From the NCBI GenBank assembly GCA_026545225.1, contig CM048845.1, forward strand, positions 82,983,033 through 83,047,032: DNA of 64,000 nt, written 5' to 3'. Made by a program: the position numbers and the translations under genes. The DNA is from Cornus controversa. Taxonomy: Eukaryota; Streptophyta; Magnoliopsida; Cornales; Cornaceae. Shown piece after piece: positions 23,401 to 34,770 of the stretch (positions within the stretch are counted from its first letter, which is position 1; each line of letters begins with the position of its first letter). Under the pieces are notes generated by a model. It did no database searches and was not told where the DNA came from. It was given only the letters and a program-made list of their open reading frames with translations.

Positions 23401-26400
23401 TAGTGATACTGCAGACTTTTCTAAAACATAATAAGAATTCTAAATGCATATATGGATCACTGGAAAGGATCATAGGGGCCCTTGCTTATTCATTCTTTAC
23501 TTGAATTAGATGATAAAAGTGGATTACTCACAATCTCATGCAATATTAAATTCATTATGTTCCATTGTTGCAGACAATATATTGCTTCTCTACCGTTCTC
23601 ATTTCCATTCGCTTCCATTCCTTATTTCTATTGGGATTGCTATTTCATTAAACATTTTCTTTTAATATGCTTATCATATCACTCGGTATGAAGAACTTAT
23701 CATTGTTTTTTTACGATGTGTAGGAAGAAACGATTCGTGAGACCATTGAAGATGTTGGATTTCAGGCAACATTGATTAAAGAAGAGATGAATGAGAAATC
23801 CACATGCCGAATCAGCATAACAGGGATGACTTGCACTTCTTGCTCCACAACTGTTGAATCTGCTTTACAAGTAATTCCCGGTGTACAAAAAGCTCGAGTT
23901 GCATTGGCAACAGAAGAAGCAGAAATTCATTTTGATCCAAAGATGGTGAATTACAATCAGCTATTGGAAACCATAGAAGATACTGGATTTGGAGCCATAC
24001 TGATTAGTACCGGGGAAGATAGGAACAAAATACAGTTAAAAATTGATGGAGTACGGACTGATAATTCCATGAGAATAATTGAAAATTCTCTTCAAGCACT
24101 TCCAGGAGTTCAAGATATAGACATTGATCCCGAGCTTAAAAAATTCTCCATTTCATATAAATCAGAATTTACAGGACCTAGAAATTTTATTCAGGTGGTT
24201 GAGACAACTGGATCAGGGCGTTACAGGGCAACCATTTATCCTGAAGGAGGAGGCAGAGAATCCCGTGGACAACAAGAAATTAAGCAATACTACAGATCCT
24301 TTCTTTGGAGTTTGGTTTTCACAGTTCCAGTATTTTTATCCTCTATGGTCTTTCATATGTATCTGAAAACAAAAGTTGTCAATATGCTGACTGATGGAGA
24401 GATTATAAGGTGGGTACTATCCACTCCAGTACAGTTCATTATTGGCAGACGATTCTACACTGGTTCATACAAAGCACTGCGCCATGGCTCTGCGAATATG
24501 GATGTTTTAATTGCCTTGGGAACAAATGCAGCCTACTTCTATTCAGTCTATTCTGTGTTAAGAGCTGCAACTTCTCCAAATTTTAAGGGCACAGATTTCT
24601 TTGAGACTAGTGCAATGCTCATTTCTTTTATACTACTTGGCAAGTATCTGGAGGTTTTGGCCAAGGGAAAGACATCAGCAGCAATTGCCAAGCTTATGGA
24701 CTTGGCTCCAGAGACAGCAACACTGTTAACTCTCGATGATGAAGGAAATGTGATTGGCGAAGAAGAAATCGATAGTCGGTTGATACAAAAGAATGACGTG
24801 ATTAAAATTATTCCTGGTGCAAAAGTAGCTTCAGATGGTTTTGTCATCTGGGGGCAAAGCCATGTAAATGAGAGCATGATAACAGGGGAAGCCAGACCAG
24901 TGGCAAAGAGAAAGGGTGATGCAGTGATTGGAGGCACTGTAAATGAGAATGGGGTATTACATATTAAAGCAACACGGGTTGGATCAGAGAGTGCTCTGGC
25001 ACTGATTGTTCGACTTGTTGAATCAGCACAGATGGCTAAAGCTCCCGTGCAAAAATTTGCTGATCAAATTTCCAAATATTTTGTTCCTCTGGTAAGCATT
25101 GAAATGCTTTCTATACTCAAATTTCTTTTAATATTAATCTTGTTAAAGAGAGTAACAAATGTAGATGGGTACAATTGAGTGGTATTTCTTGGACTATGTT
25201 AACAATGTGCAGTCTTTTGCAGGTTATAACTCTCTCGCTTTCCACATGGCTCGCCTGGTTTTTAGCCGGAAGGTTCAATGCTTATCCAGAATCCTGGATA
25301 CCTTCTTCCATGGACAGTTTTCAGCTTGCACTCCAGTTTGGGATCTCTGTTATGGTCATAGCCTGCCCATGTGCTCTTGGCCTTGCGACTCCTACTGCTG
25401 TCATGGTTGGTACTGGAGTGGGTGCTTCTCAAGGTGTTCTTATCAAAGGAGGCCAGGCACTAGAAAGTGCACATAAGGTCACCATGTGAACTTATCTTTT
25501 TTCTCTGTATGTATGTATAAAAATTGTAAAGTGAAAATAGCAACACCTCTTCTTGCAGGTGAATTGCATTATATTTGACAAGACGGGGACTCTAACAACT
25601 GGCAAGCCAGTGGTCGTTAACACAAGGCTCTTGAAGAATATGGTACTTAGAGAATTCTATGAACTGGTTTCTGCTGCTGAGGTAAAATTTTATGTTCAGC
25701 ACTTAATAATCGTGAGATAATTTTAATGCTGGAAACTAGAAATACCTATTCACATCTTTGGCATTAGAAATAGTTTTAATGGTTCCTAAAATTTGGACTT
25801 AGCTAAATAACTTGCATTTGATTGGGCCAAGGAAAAAGGCAAAATTTAGTTCAAAAATGCTTTTTTTTTTATTTTTAAAAGCTCCATTCAAGTGGACAAT
25901 ACTCCTTGATAAACAGGCACATAACACAACTATACACAAAGGAAATAACACTCTTCTGGAAAGAACTGGCATTTACAAAAGGAGAATATAATGGGAGTTA
26001 ATTTCCGGGAAAAAAAATAATGGGAGTTGACTCTACAGTGGACTTCCAGTGTCAACCTTCAATCTATCCTCCATTTTTGAATTTCATTGCTAGCAACCAC
26101 TTAATGTCCATAATTCTTCAAGGTCTCCTAACAAACAGGTGACGATATTGTTGGTGTGTTGTATCAGGTAAATAGTGAGCATCCCTTGGCCAAGGCCGTT
26201 GTTGAGTATGGAAAGAAATTTAAAGAAGATGAAGAGAATCCTGTCTGGCCAGAAGCTAGAGACTTTGAATCTATAACTGGCCACGGTGTTAAGGCTGTTG
26301 TTCGGAACAAAGAAATACTTGTTGGAAACAAGAGCTTGATGTTGAACCACAACATTGCCATCCCAATTGATGCTGAAGAAATGCTTGCAGAAACTGAAGA

Positions 26401-27311
26401 GTTGGCTCAAACAGGAATTCTTGTAGCTATAGATGGGGAACTGACAGGAGTTCTAGCCGTTTCTGATCCATTGAAGCCTACTGCTCAGGAAGTCATTTCC
26501 ATTCTCAAGTCTATGAAAATCAAGAGTATAATGGTGACAGGTGACAATCGGGGAACTGCAAATTCCATTGCCAAGGAAGTTGGAATTGACACTGTTGTTG
26601 CAGAAGCCAAGCCCGAAGATAAAGCAGCGAAAGTGAAAGAACTACAGGTATAAAATTGAATTTGTTATGGCATGCATGTTTACTATAATTACATGAATGC
26701 ATAATTTAGTTTGAAAAACCCATGGGTAAACCCAGGGCAATAACCCAGTCAAATTATAGCCTTTCTCATTCTCATGCTTGATAATTTGACTCATTTTCCT
26801 TCTGAAAATATCACTAAATTACCCTGATTATTTATTCATGGTTATAATACATATATAACTTCTGATAATTATAAATAAATCTAAAATATTTCAGGCATTG
26901 GGCTATATTGTGGCAATGGTGGGAGATGGGATTAATGACTCGCCAGCACTCGTGGCTGCAGATGTTGGAATGGCAATTGGTGCAGGCACAGACATTGCCA
27001 TTGAGGCAGCTGACATTGTTCTCATGAAGAGCAATTTGGAGGATGTGATAACTGCCATCGACCTCTCGAGGAAAACCTTTTCCAGGATCCGTTTGAACTA
27101 CATTTGGGCATTGGGTTATAATGTACTTGGTATTCCCATTGCTGCTGGGGCTCTCTTCCCATCAACTGGATTACGGTTACCCCCATGGATTGCTGGAGCT
27201 GCAATGGCAGCCTCTTCAGTTAGTGTTGTCTGTTGTTCTCTCTTGTTGAAGAATTACAGAAGACCCAAGAAGCTGGACAACCTTGAGATAAGAGGAATCA
27301 CAGTAGAGTGA
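20468..27311 (+). CDS. HMA5: Copper-transporting P1B-type ATPase HMA5
   Basis: Exons are 20468-20761, 23724-25091, 25223-25477, 25559-25681, 26168-26647 and 26895-27311. They total 2937 nt (978 aa), and every intron is phase 0 with GT/AG ends. Two metal-binding domains carry GMTCSAC (Cys59/62) and GMTCTSC (Cys135/138); a third ferredoxin-like repeat at about 188-245 has no CxxC. Catalytic landmarks in order are TGEARP (actuator), CPC at 602-604 in the ion-channel helix, DKTGT with phospho-Asp646, SEHPLA (nucleotide domain), [14 protein letters not shown], and YN and SSVSV in the last helices. This is the Cu(I)-export P-type ATPase family. Arabidopsis HMA5 (about 995 aa) drives copper efflux and root detoxification or xylem loading. 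The start [12 protein letters not shown] matches known HMA5 N-termini, so the upstream in-frame ATG at 20333 was not used. Confidence 0.97.
21167..21677. mobile_element. MULE-type MITE in HMA5 intron 1 (511 bp)
   Basis: It has long imperfect inverted ends of about 58 bp: GGTCAAATTGCTCTAAACCC on the left against GGCCAAATTGCACTAAACTC on the right, continuing through matching AGTGG(T/C)AAAAT and GTGCTA. The flanking 9-mers are TTACTATTT and TTATTATTT (8 of 9), a Mutator-type target duplication. There is no transposase. An (AT)n tract sits just inside the left end. Confidence 0.8.
22250..22690. repeat. Tandem repeat, about 226-bp unit, in HMA5 intron 1
   Basis: Two near-identical copies begin at about 22250 and 22477 (cttgtttgtacagttctaca, then aattgtgccaytgcaggcta, then a block from 'ctaatttgtgccctttgtat' to 'tgaaacctatcttgctttg'). 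The left copy has an extra 21-bp inner duplication around 'gccattgcaggctaatttgt'. Divergence is low, so the duplication is recent. No coding function is seen. Confidence 0.85.
23010..23260 (+). mobile_element. TRIM/SMART-like mini LTR retrotransposon (251 bp)
   Basis: Two 73-bp direct repeats, 23010-23082 and 23188-23260, both start TGTTG and end CAACA and differ at two or so positions. Immediately after the left one is TGGTATCAGAGCC (23083-23095), the standard primer-binding site for initiator tRNA-Met. Immediately before the right one is a polypurine tract (GTGAGGGGG). The 105-bp interior has no coding capacity. Flanks are GCATG and ACATG, a 4-of-5 target duplication. These are the hallmarks of TRIM/SMART elements, which need enzymes from larger elements. 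It lies in HMA5 intron 1. Confidence 0.88.
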
Positions 27312-27378
27312 ATGCTTGTGACTCTCCTAAATTCAGCATTGTGTAGATCCAAGCTTGCCTAAGATTAAGTAATAGGTC

Positions 27379-27384
27379 AATAAA
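27379..27384 (+). terminator. Putative HMA5 polyadenylation signal
   Basis: AATAAA lies 68 bases after the HMA5 stop codon. A second AATAAA occurs near 27485. Either could serve as the near-upstream element of a plant poly(A) site. Confidence 0.4.
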
Positions 27385-27389
27385 TATTG

Positions 27390-28389
27390 TATAAAAGAGT
27401 GTTTTTTGCTTGCTCTCTCTCTCTCATGAGAAAGCTTATAGTTGTGGTTGCAACAGATGATGTTTGTCAATGTAAGAAACTCTTAATAAAACTTAGGGAC
27501 GCTTCCTTTCATTATTGGTTTAATTATCGATAAAAATAGAGTTGCTACTCAAACTGAGTGAGCATATCTGAGTTAAAAGATACAAAATTGTTGGTCCAAA
27601 CCCAATTACCTCCCATCCAAGTCCAACTTAAGCTTATTTTTCCAAGTTTGAGTTGAACTCATGGTAATTATTAATAATAATAATTATAAAGTGGTTTAAT
27701 AATAATTATCCAATTTTCTCCCAAAGAGGCATTGATTGGGTTCAACTTTCTTGGGCTCATCGATCTTCACATAGCATTAAGAGAAGATTCCAAAAGCGTA
27801 GAGAGATATCTTCTAGAAAGAAAATCTTAGTTCATTTTAAAGTGCATCCCAACTCTCAGATTAGGGAGGAGGATGCATGTATAAAGAGAGGAGTCTCTTT
27901 TGCATGGAATGAGTTTTTGAGTGCGACAGTGTAAAAAATTGTATATGTTGTGGGACAAGATTTTGTAGAGTCAGAATCTAATGGAAGTGTACGTCAATAC
28001 ATCTCGTGCATATAAAAAAAAATAGCATCATCGCCATCACCTATTGTTGTCCTCTACATGATTGGGTCGGTCACATCAACTCTCTCTCTCTAATTTTTTT
28101 TTTTATTACATATCTTTTCTCCTACATGTTCAATTTTTTAAAATCATTTTTAATAATCTCATTTCATGTTATCTTGGTCGTCTTCTTAGTCTTTTACCTT
28201 CTATTTTAATTAGTTTTCCTTTTTTCACCGGTGCGTCACTAGGTCTCCGATATATGTGTTCAAACTATCTTAGTCTACTCTTTCTAATTTTCTCACAAAT
28301 GAGTGTTGTGCCTAATTTTTATCTCACACTCTCATTGGAAACCTTATTTCTTTTAGTCATTCCATTCATCCACATTGACATTTTCATTT
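27390..28389. other. Intergenic region after HMA5
   Basis: AT-rich DNA. From about 28060 there is sequence that may be the decayed 3' part of the RTE LINE described next. No intact gene is seen. Confidence 0.45.
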
Positions 28390-28650
28390 CTGCTACATGA
28401 AATCGTTGTTGTTGTCCCTTTTTTAGGGTCCACCACTCCGGCCCATACAACACAGTTAGTCTAATAACAGTCCTATAAAATTTTCTTTTTTAACTTATGT
28501 GTTATTCTCTGATCGCATAATATCCCACTAGTTTGCCTCTATTTTGTCCAACTCGCACCTTATTTACTAGATATGTCGATATTTATCTTTTCCATCATTT
28601 TGTATTATTGATCCTAAGTACCAAAAATGGTTGTTTTGATAAACTTTTTG
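28390..28650 (-). mobile_element. Relic of an RTE-type LINE (reverse transcriptase end)
   Basis: Translated on the minus strand, two conserved segments survive in broken frames: YLGSIIQNDGKDKYRH (about 28570-28620) and KFYRTVIRLTVLYGPEWW (about 28430-28485). Both match the C-terminal reverse-transcriptase region of plant RTE LINEs (often annotated 'craniofacial development protein 2-like'). Neighbouring sequence to about 28060 is probably more of the same element. It is inactive. Confidence 0.75.
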
Positions 28651-29192
28651 GTTTTGAAATTCTATTATTATATTATGGGTAAAATGCTCTAACACCCCTT
28701 CAGGTTTCTGTTTATTACCTACGGAGAATACTTATGTCTTTGACTGAGGTCAACCTTTCCCATAAACTATACCCTGACACCCCAAATGTTAGTTGACTGT
28801 CAAATCAACTAATTTGAAAAGTTAAAATGCTAAAACTATTATTCCTGTTTAAATGTACAATTTACCCTCAATTAGTTGGACATTTATACCTTCTTACATC
28901 TTACTTAAATTTCATTCATTTGCTTTAATTAATATTTTTAATTAATACTAAATATTAATTAATATTAAAATCAAATTATATAATCATACATAATAAAATT
29001 TATCAATTAAAAACATAATTTAAAATTAAAAAATATATAACTTCATATATACTATATTCAATAGTTTTATATATATAATTTATAGATAAACCAGTATATT
29101 GGCAAAAAAAAATTATATAGATTTAGGGATTCTGTAATTTATATATATTATATATGTTTTTCTGTTATATATATATTATATGTTTTCTATTA

Positions 29193-29320
29193 TCTATATT
29201 ACATTTAAACTTGAATCTGACGGTCCAAAATGTCTTTCGCTATCAACGGCTCACAATCACTTCATCTAACGGTTACGGTGGCGAGTGCGCGATAGTGCCG
29301 TAGGCACGGGCATACACTAG
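29193..29320 (+). mobile_element. Candidate 128-bp non-autonomous Helitron
   Basis: The right end has hairpin GTGCCGTAGGCAC (29295-29307), then GGGCATACA and CTAG followed by T; the left end starts A|TCTATATTA. These are the 5' TC and 3' CTRR-plus-hairpin marks of Helitrons, inserted between A and T without target duplication. The interior is less AT-rich than its surroundings. The 5' border is less certain than the 3' border. Confidence 0.55.
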
Positions 29321-29679
29321 TATATATATATAGAAAGGTAATATAAAAATTTTGATATAAAAGAAGAGAAAAAAAAAAAAGCTTATGGTGTTAATGAGTG
29401 CATATATCTCATGGTGGAGTAGATATTGGGTGAGCCGGGTATACCATGTCATTTGTATACCAAGCCAATTAAAATATATCATTTAATAAAATGTTCAATG
29501 AATGGGTCTCACTTACATACAGTGTTATGAGTATGAAATGATTATGAATTACACGTATATAAACTTTTATGGTTTACATTATTGTTATTATTATTTGACA
29601 TGATCTTAAATAAGGTATTTATCATATTTGGTTTTTATGGCCACTAAAGTTACCCAATTCGGTTTGTTTTAAGACTCGA

Positions 29680-30047
29680 GATGGACTTGGAGCATTATGC
29701 TCAATTACCTCCTTTGGAGCGTGAGCTGGCATCTTTATCCAAAGTTGTCCCTACTCTTCAAACGGATAACCTTCTTCTTAATCAAAAGTATCAGGTAACT
29801 TCAACCTTCCATTGATAATGGCTTGGAGTTGAAGCGATTGCATGCCCGATTTGATGAACTGAAGAGGTTACAAGCTAAAGTCAGGCATCTCTGTAGGGAA
29901 CGTGCTAACAGTGTCAACGAAGTTAATGCAAACTCACAACATCAAAAGATTAAGCATCTTTCAGCACAACTTGATTTAGCTAGGGGAAGGGTTGTAGAGC
30001 TTCAAGAGTACAAATTTGAGATCAACCATTTGAAAAAACACAATTAA
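29680..30047 (+). pseudogene. Coiled-coil protein fragment, unrecognised
   Basis: The stretch encodes two coiled-coil pieces: one from MDLEHYAQLPPLERELASLS (29682 on) and, after a stop-containing break with a possible intron donor (CAG|GTAACT at about 29793), one at 29823-30047 rich in heptad Leu/Lys/Glu (ELKRLHARFDELKRLQAKV). I do not recognise the family. It could be a transposon-associated gag-like protein or a captured host exon. The frame is interrupted, so a remnant is the likeliest reading. Confidence 0.45.
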
Positions 30048-30299
30048 GCTTCTTAAAGCCGAGTTTTTGGAACGAAAAATGGTAGCTCATGTTGCAAGGT
30101 AGGTTTTGATCACGTGACTGATCACGTGTCTCACGACCCAGATCCGGCTGATTTGAATTCAAATTCAAATGAGATATTTCCATATCTTTTGAACACAGAG
30201 TCAAATCCCACTTTCTCTTCTGCCAATGCAAATGATGTTGAGCCCTGTCCAAGGTACCAATCACACCCCTATCTTTCAATAGTCTGACCCATGTTTTCC

Positions 30300-30450
30300 T
30301 TCTGCTCCACACTTTTCCCCTCATTTTGCAAATAAGCCTCCACAAATTTTCAGAGATGGATGGATTCCATCTTTCATATTTTTAAATCTTTCTGTGTAGT
30401 CTACGTAGATGATATTCTAATCTTCTCTAAAACAAAAGAAGAACTCATGC
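30300..30450 (+). mobile_element. Reverse-transcriptase scrap (YVDD box)
   Basis: A short reading frame carries FCVVYVDDILIFSKTKEE, preceded by a decayed FANKPPQIF-type segment, which together form the RT palm motif. The wording is closer to Ty3 or pararetrovirus-like RT than to Copia. Only about 50 residues survive and the frame ends at a stop soon after, so it is an inactive fossil. The parent element cannot be named. Confidence 0.55.
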
Positions 30451-30675
30451 CTCCTCTGGCAAAAGCTGGGCAGCAATGGCACATTCCCCAAAAGATAATC
30501 GGGCTCTTGAATTTTTGAGCCTAATGTTATTGAAGCTGCACCGGTGGTGGATCCTCCTGATTCAATTAGGGATGAAGGCTCATTAAGTTGGCAATCTTGT
30601 CTCTTTGGAATTCTTTTCCAAAATAAATTGTCTTCAATGGCGCAAGGAATTTGGTCAAAGAAAGGTCTTTAGCAG

Positions 30676-33135
30676 GTGACCGCAAACAAGAACGGTACTT
30701 TCTTATTATTCACATTCAATTCAAAAGCTGCCTCATTGAGAGTGTTTGCTTCTAGTCTGTATTTCGTGGGTAGACCAATCATTCTGAAGCAAGTGGCCTC
30801 AAACCATGGTTTGGAAAATGATGACGATAAAGTCATGCAAATCTGGATCAAGCTCTATAATGTTCCACTTGATTTGTGGTCTCCAAAGGGCCTAAGTTAT
30901 CTTGCAAGTGCTGTGGCGATACCCAAATTTGCTAATGCAGTGTCGCAAGTAGTAGATCCATGCTTGATTATGCAAGGATCTGTGTTGAAATCCCTCATCA
31001 ATCATCTCTTATTGAGACATTCAATGTCAAAAGCAAGAATGGTCTCTTTAATACTATTAAGGTTAAAATCCCTTGGAAGCCAGCTTCTTGTGCCTCTTGT
31101 AATACCTTTGCTCACTAAATTCTGTCCCAAAAATAAACCATTACAGCCAACTCAAACTTATCAGCTAGCCCTTCTTTGTAGTGGCAGGTTATTAGTAAAT
31201 ATAAAAATCCTTCTCATCCTGCCTCATCTCAACCATTTCACCATATCCCTATCATCATCCCACCTTTATATCCAAAGTCTTCCTTACCTGCAGTACCTGA
31301 CGTTTCTTGCTTGCTCTGAGTTTGTACCTTCTCTTTCTCTAAACAACACTTGTATTGAAGCTGTGCAATGATTTATTTGTCCTGATAATGACAATATTGG
31401 TCTGATTGGCTCACCAGAACCTCAGCCCATTCCGACTTCTAATGCTTTTGAACCTCTCAACAATATTGATGAACTCTTTCATATAACCAATCATATTGCT
31501 TCTTTTGATTCAGTGCATACTTCATCCTCATGTCAGGATCCTAAAGTTGTTACCGATAATCATCAAGAAATCAAGCTTGATTGTGCAATTTCTTCTTGCA
31601 AGCCATCCAAATGACCTGGTCATGTCAATAGAAAGTATAAGAAAGCTCCCATTACTACCCTTAAAAGGGTTTAGAGGTATGCAGAGCCTCACTAAATCTC
31701 AATGAATTGGAGTGCATGGAACATTAGGGGTCTGAATTCCCCTGCTAAGCAATTGGAAATAAGGAATATCATTAGAGATTCCAAGTTGGATCTAATTGCT
31801 CTTCTTGAAACTAAAATTGGTTATGAGAACATTGATTCTATTAATCAATTTATTGCTCCCTCTTGGTCTTCTACGTGCAATTATGCACATTCAGTTTTGG
31901 GCAGAGTTTGGCTACTTTGGAAACCCGATTAAGCTCTCGTTCAATATCATCAATGAAACTGCTCAGGTCATTAACTGCCAGATTAATCTGCATATCACTT
32001 GCCTTGTCTCTTTTGTCTATGCAGCTAACTTAGCAATTGATAGAAGATCTCTATAGAGATCTTTTAATCTTTTCAACAATTTTGATGAGCCATGGATTCT
32101 TATGGGTGACTTTAATGTCCTCCTCCATATCAATGAATCATTCGGTGGTGTTATGAGGTGGACAACTGGTATGGAATATTTTAAATCTTGTCTGATCAGA
32201 AATGGGTTGGAGGACCTGAGATACACTGGTATTCTTCACACCTGGTCTAACAGAAGTTTTGGTCATGCAAATATCTCCACAAAGCTTAATAGGGTGCTCT
32301 GCAATGAGGCATGAACATCTCTTTTTCCTTTCTCATGTTGCAAATTCCTCCCCCCTAGTATTTCTGATCATTCACCCATGATTCTGCACCTAGGTGATAT
32401 TCTTCCTAAAAGGAACCTCCTTTTCAAAATTCTCAATTTATGGGTTCTTAATAGTAGCTTCAATTCTGTTGTCTCACATAATTGGAATTATTTTTTTCCT
32501 GGTTGCAAAATGTTCCAAGTTGTTTCTAAACTTAAGATTCTTAAGGCCCAGTTTAAATAGCTCAACAAGAAGGAGTTTTGTGGTTTGGCTGCTAGAGTTA
32601 TTTTTGCCAATCAAGAGCTTGCTCAATGCCAAATCTTAGTGGATGATAATCCTCTAGACAATGATATGAGACTCAAGGAGAAAGCTCTTTCTAAAGATCT
32701 TAATGGATTTGTTCTTGTAGAGGAGTTGTTATACCAGCAGAAATCTAAAGTGTATTGGCTCAAAGTAGGTGACTGTAACATTGCTTTTTTCATGAAGAAC
32801 TTTTTCAAAAGAGCTAACAAAAACAAAGTCACATATTTGCTTGATAGTGATGGGGTTGTAGTGGAGGGAGTTGAGCTTAATAATATCCTTTTAAACCATT
32901 TTGAATCCCTTATTGGCTATGAACACATGAATTATCCAGGATATGATTCTCTTGCTCCTTTTGTTTCAAAATCAATGTCTCATCACTTGTTGTCTAGTCT
33001 TTCCTTTATCCCATCTGAGATTGAAATTCGACAGTGCATTTTCTCTTTTCACAGCAATAAGAGCCCTGATCCTGATGGTTATTCTTGTTCTCTAAGAATA
33101 TTTGGCCAATCATTGGCAAGGATGTTTTTTTTTTT
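30676..33135 (+). mobile_element. Decayed L1-type LINE (ORF1 DUF4283, endonuclease, RT start)
   Basis: In order: a DUF4283-like ORF1 domain at about 30676-30950 (IWIKLYNVPLDLWSPKGLSY); the apurinic-type endonuclease at 31702-32315, with MNWSAWNIRGLNSPAKQLE, LLETKIG and MGDFNVLL in shifting frames; a linker at about 32585-32900 (KSKVYWLKVGDCNIAFF); and the start of reverse transcriptase (NKSPDPDGYS). Frames are broken by stops and indels. The rest of the RT is missing and is replaced by a tandem repeat. Confidence 0.85.
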
Positions 33136-33590
33136 TTTCCTCAAATAAGTTTTTTTTTTTTGTTTAGCACGAATATCCGAAGTAACTATTTCTTATTATC
33201 AAGTAAAATAATGATTATTCATATTATTCTCTTTTCACAGCAATAAGAGCCCTGATCCTGATGGTTATTCTTGTTCTCTAAGAATATTTGGCCAATCATT
33301 GGCAAGGATGCTTTTTTTTTTTTTTTCCCTCAGATAAGTTTTTTTTTTTTTTGTTTAGCACGAATATCCGAATTAACTATTTCTTATTATCAAGGAAAAT
33401 AATGATTATTCATATTATTCTCTTTTCACAGCAATAAGAGTCCTGATCCTGATGGTTATTCTTGTTCTCTAAGAATATTTGGCAGATCATTGGCAAGGAT
33501 GCTTTTTTTTTTTTTTTTGTTTAGCACGAATATCCTAAGTAACTATTTCTTATTATCAAGTAAAATAATAATTATTCATATTGTACTCAA
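33041..33590. repeat. Three tandem copies containing an RT-coding fragment
   Basis: A unit of 186-191 bp starts at about 33041, 33227 and 33418. Each copy has CTCTTTTCACAGCAATAAGA, then the RT fragment 'gccctgatcctgatggttat', then a poly-T tract, then 'gtttagcacgaatatcc' and an AT-rich spacer. Copies are well over 90% identical. The third copy lacks part of the T-rich spacer. Confidence 0.9.
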
Positions 33591-34456
33591 TATATTTTTT
33601 TTCAAGGCAACTAATGCTCTTTAATTATGCCAACACTTGATAATTACAACATTTTTATCGTTATATCAAGCAATAGCTTTATATAATTTATTTTTTCATT
33701 TTCTCACTTTTAACTTTACTTTTTAATTAAAATAATATAAAAAACTATTTTAGATAAAAAAAAAGATTTTTTTTTTGAATAAACATGAACACTAAAACAC
33801 TATTTCAGTGGTATCAAAACCATTAAAAATGACAGTGACATAATGCTTGATCAAATCCACTTGACTTGATGCGTTAGCTCATGCCAGTTTAAGGATGAAG
33901 ATCAATTTATTCCAAACTTCTTTTCCCTCATTGGAGGAAGTTTGTGGGAATGATTTGAGGTGAGGCTTAACCTCCATAAATGTGGACATATTAAGGATCT
34001 TATTACAACTACCATACAATGTTTAGATTTCAAAAGATTATGTTCCATCGTTGTATTAAAAGTATTTAGATAATTTATGAACAAAATCAAAATTATCAAA
34101 TATATTTATTCCACAAATTTGTTTTCATAAACAATAAACGCTAAACATAAACAGTTAGCAAACCAACCACTAGTATCTCATATACATGATTTTATAAGTA
34201 TATAATTTCTAAAACATTATAAATTTTGAAAACTATTTACTTCTATGTAGTATTTCTTTTTTATTGGCATCAAAAACGAAGAAATATAAATTAAAGGTCT
34301 AATGTCCAACAGGCATATCTTCTCCTTCCAAATTAAAAGAAAAATGGTTGGAATCTCCTCGTAGAGAAATAACTCACACGAGGTGGCTTGTGAGAGCTAC
34401 TCTCACCCGAAGGGTGTGAACCTCCTGTAGAAACGAAAACGCAAACTTAACAACAC
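33591..34456. other. Intergenic region with one short hairpin
   Basis: AT-rich DNA between the LINE relic and the eL42 pseudogene promoter. The perfect hairpin GTGAGAG-CTA-CTCTCAC lies at 34390-34406, inside weaker outer pairing (GAGGT/ACCTC). No gene is seen. Confidence 0.5.
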
Positions 34457-34570
34457 AATTACAGGCCCAGCAAACACTAACCCTAACCCCTGGTGTTATA
34501 AAATCCATATTTCCGTATCTAAAACTCTCCCGTGAGCTCTCAGAAAGCCCTAACGGCCGTCGTCTCTCTC
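34457..34570 (+). promoter_or_regulatory. Ribosomal-protein-type promoter of the eL42 pseudogene
   Basis: A site II-like GGCCCA (34463-34468), a double telo-box CTAACCCTAACCC (34477-34489) and TATAAAA (34497-34503) are followed by a leader with AGCCCTAACGGCCGTC and a CT-rich run. This arrangement is typical of plant ribosomal-protein genes. It fits the eL42 exons downstream, about 3.9 kb away across a first intron. Confidence 0.65.
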
Positions 34571-34573
34571 TAG

Positions 34574-34770
34574 ATTAATCTTCATGCTTTTCTCATACTA
34601 ATGTTTGGAAGTTGAGAAAACAGAGGAAACGGGCAGAAGATTTTTCTTTTGTAATATTATTTTGATCTAAGCTACTTAACATGGCCATTAATCTTCATGC
34701 TTTTCTCATGCTAATGTTTGGAAGTTGAGAAAACAGAGGAAACGGGCAGAAGATTTTTCTAACCCTTTTG
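34574..34770. repeat. Direct duplication of leader sequence, 113-bp spacing
   Basis: The segment starting ATTAATCTTCATGCTTTTCT and ending at about 'cgggcagaagatttttct' occurs at 34574 and again at 34687 with one or so changes. It duplicates part of the first exon or intron start of the eL42 copy. It could have disturbed the first exon: I could not find the expected ATG|GT. Confidence 0.85.

Noticed and set aside
24548..24937. 129-codon minus-strand open frame
   Set aside because: It is antisense to the HMA5 exon and has no recognisable domain.
28679..28800. MULE terminus (gggtaaaatgctctaaca)
   Set aside because: It resembles a MULE left end, but no matching right end or 9-bp duplication could be found downstream.
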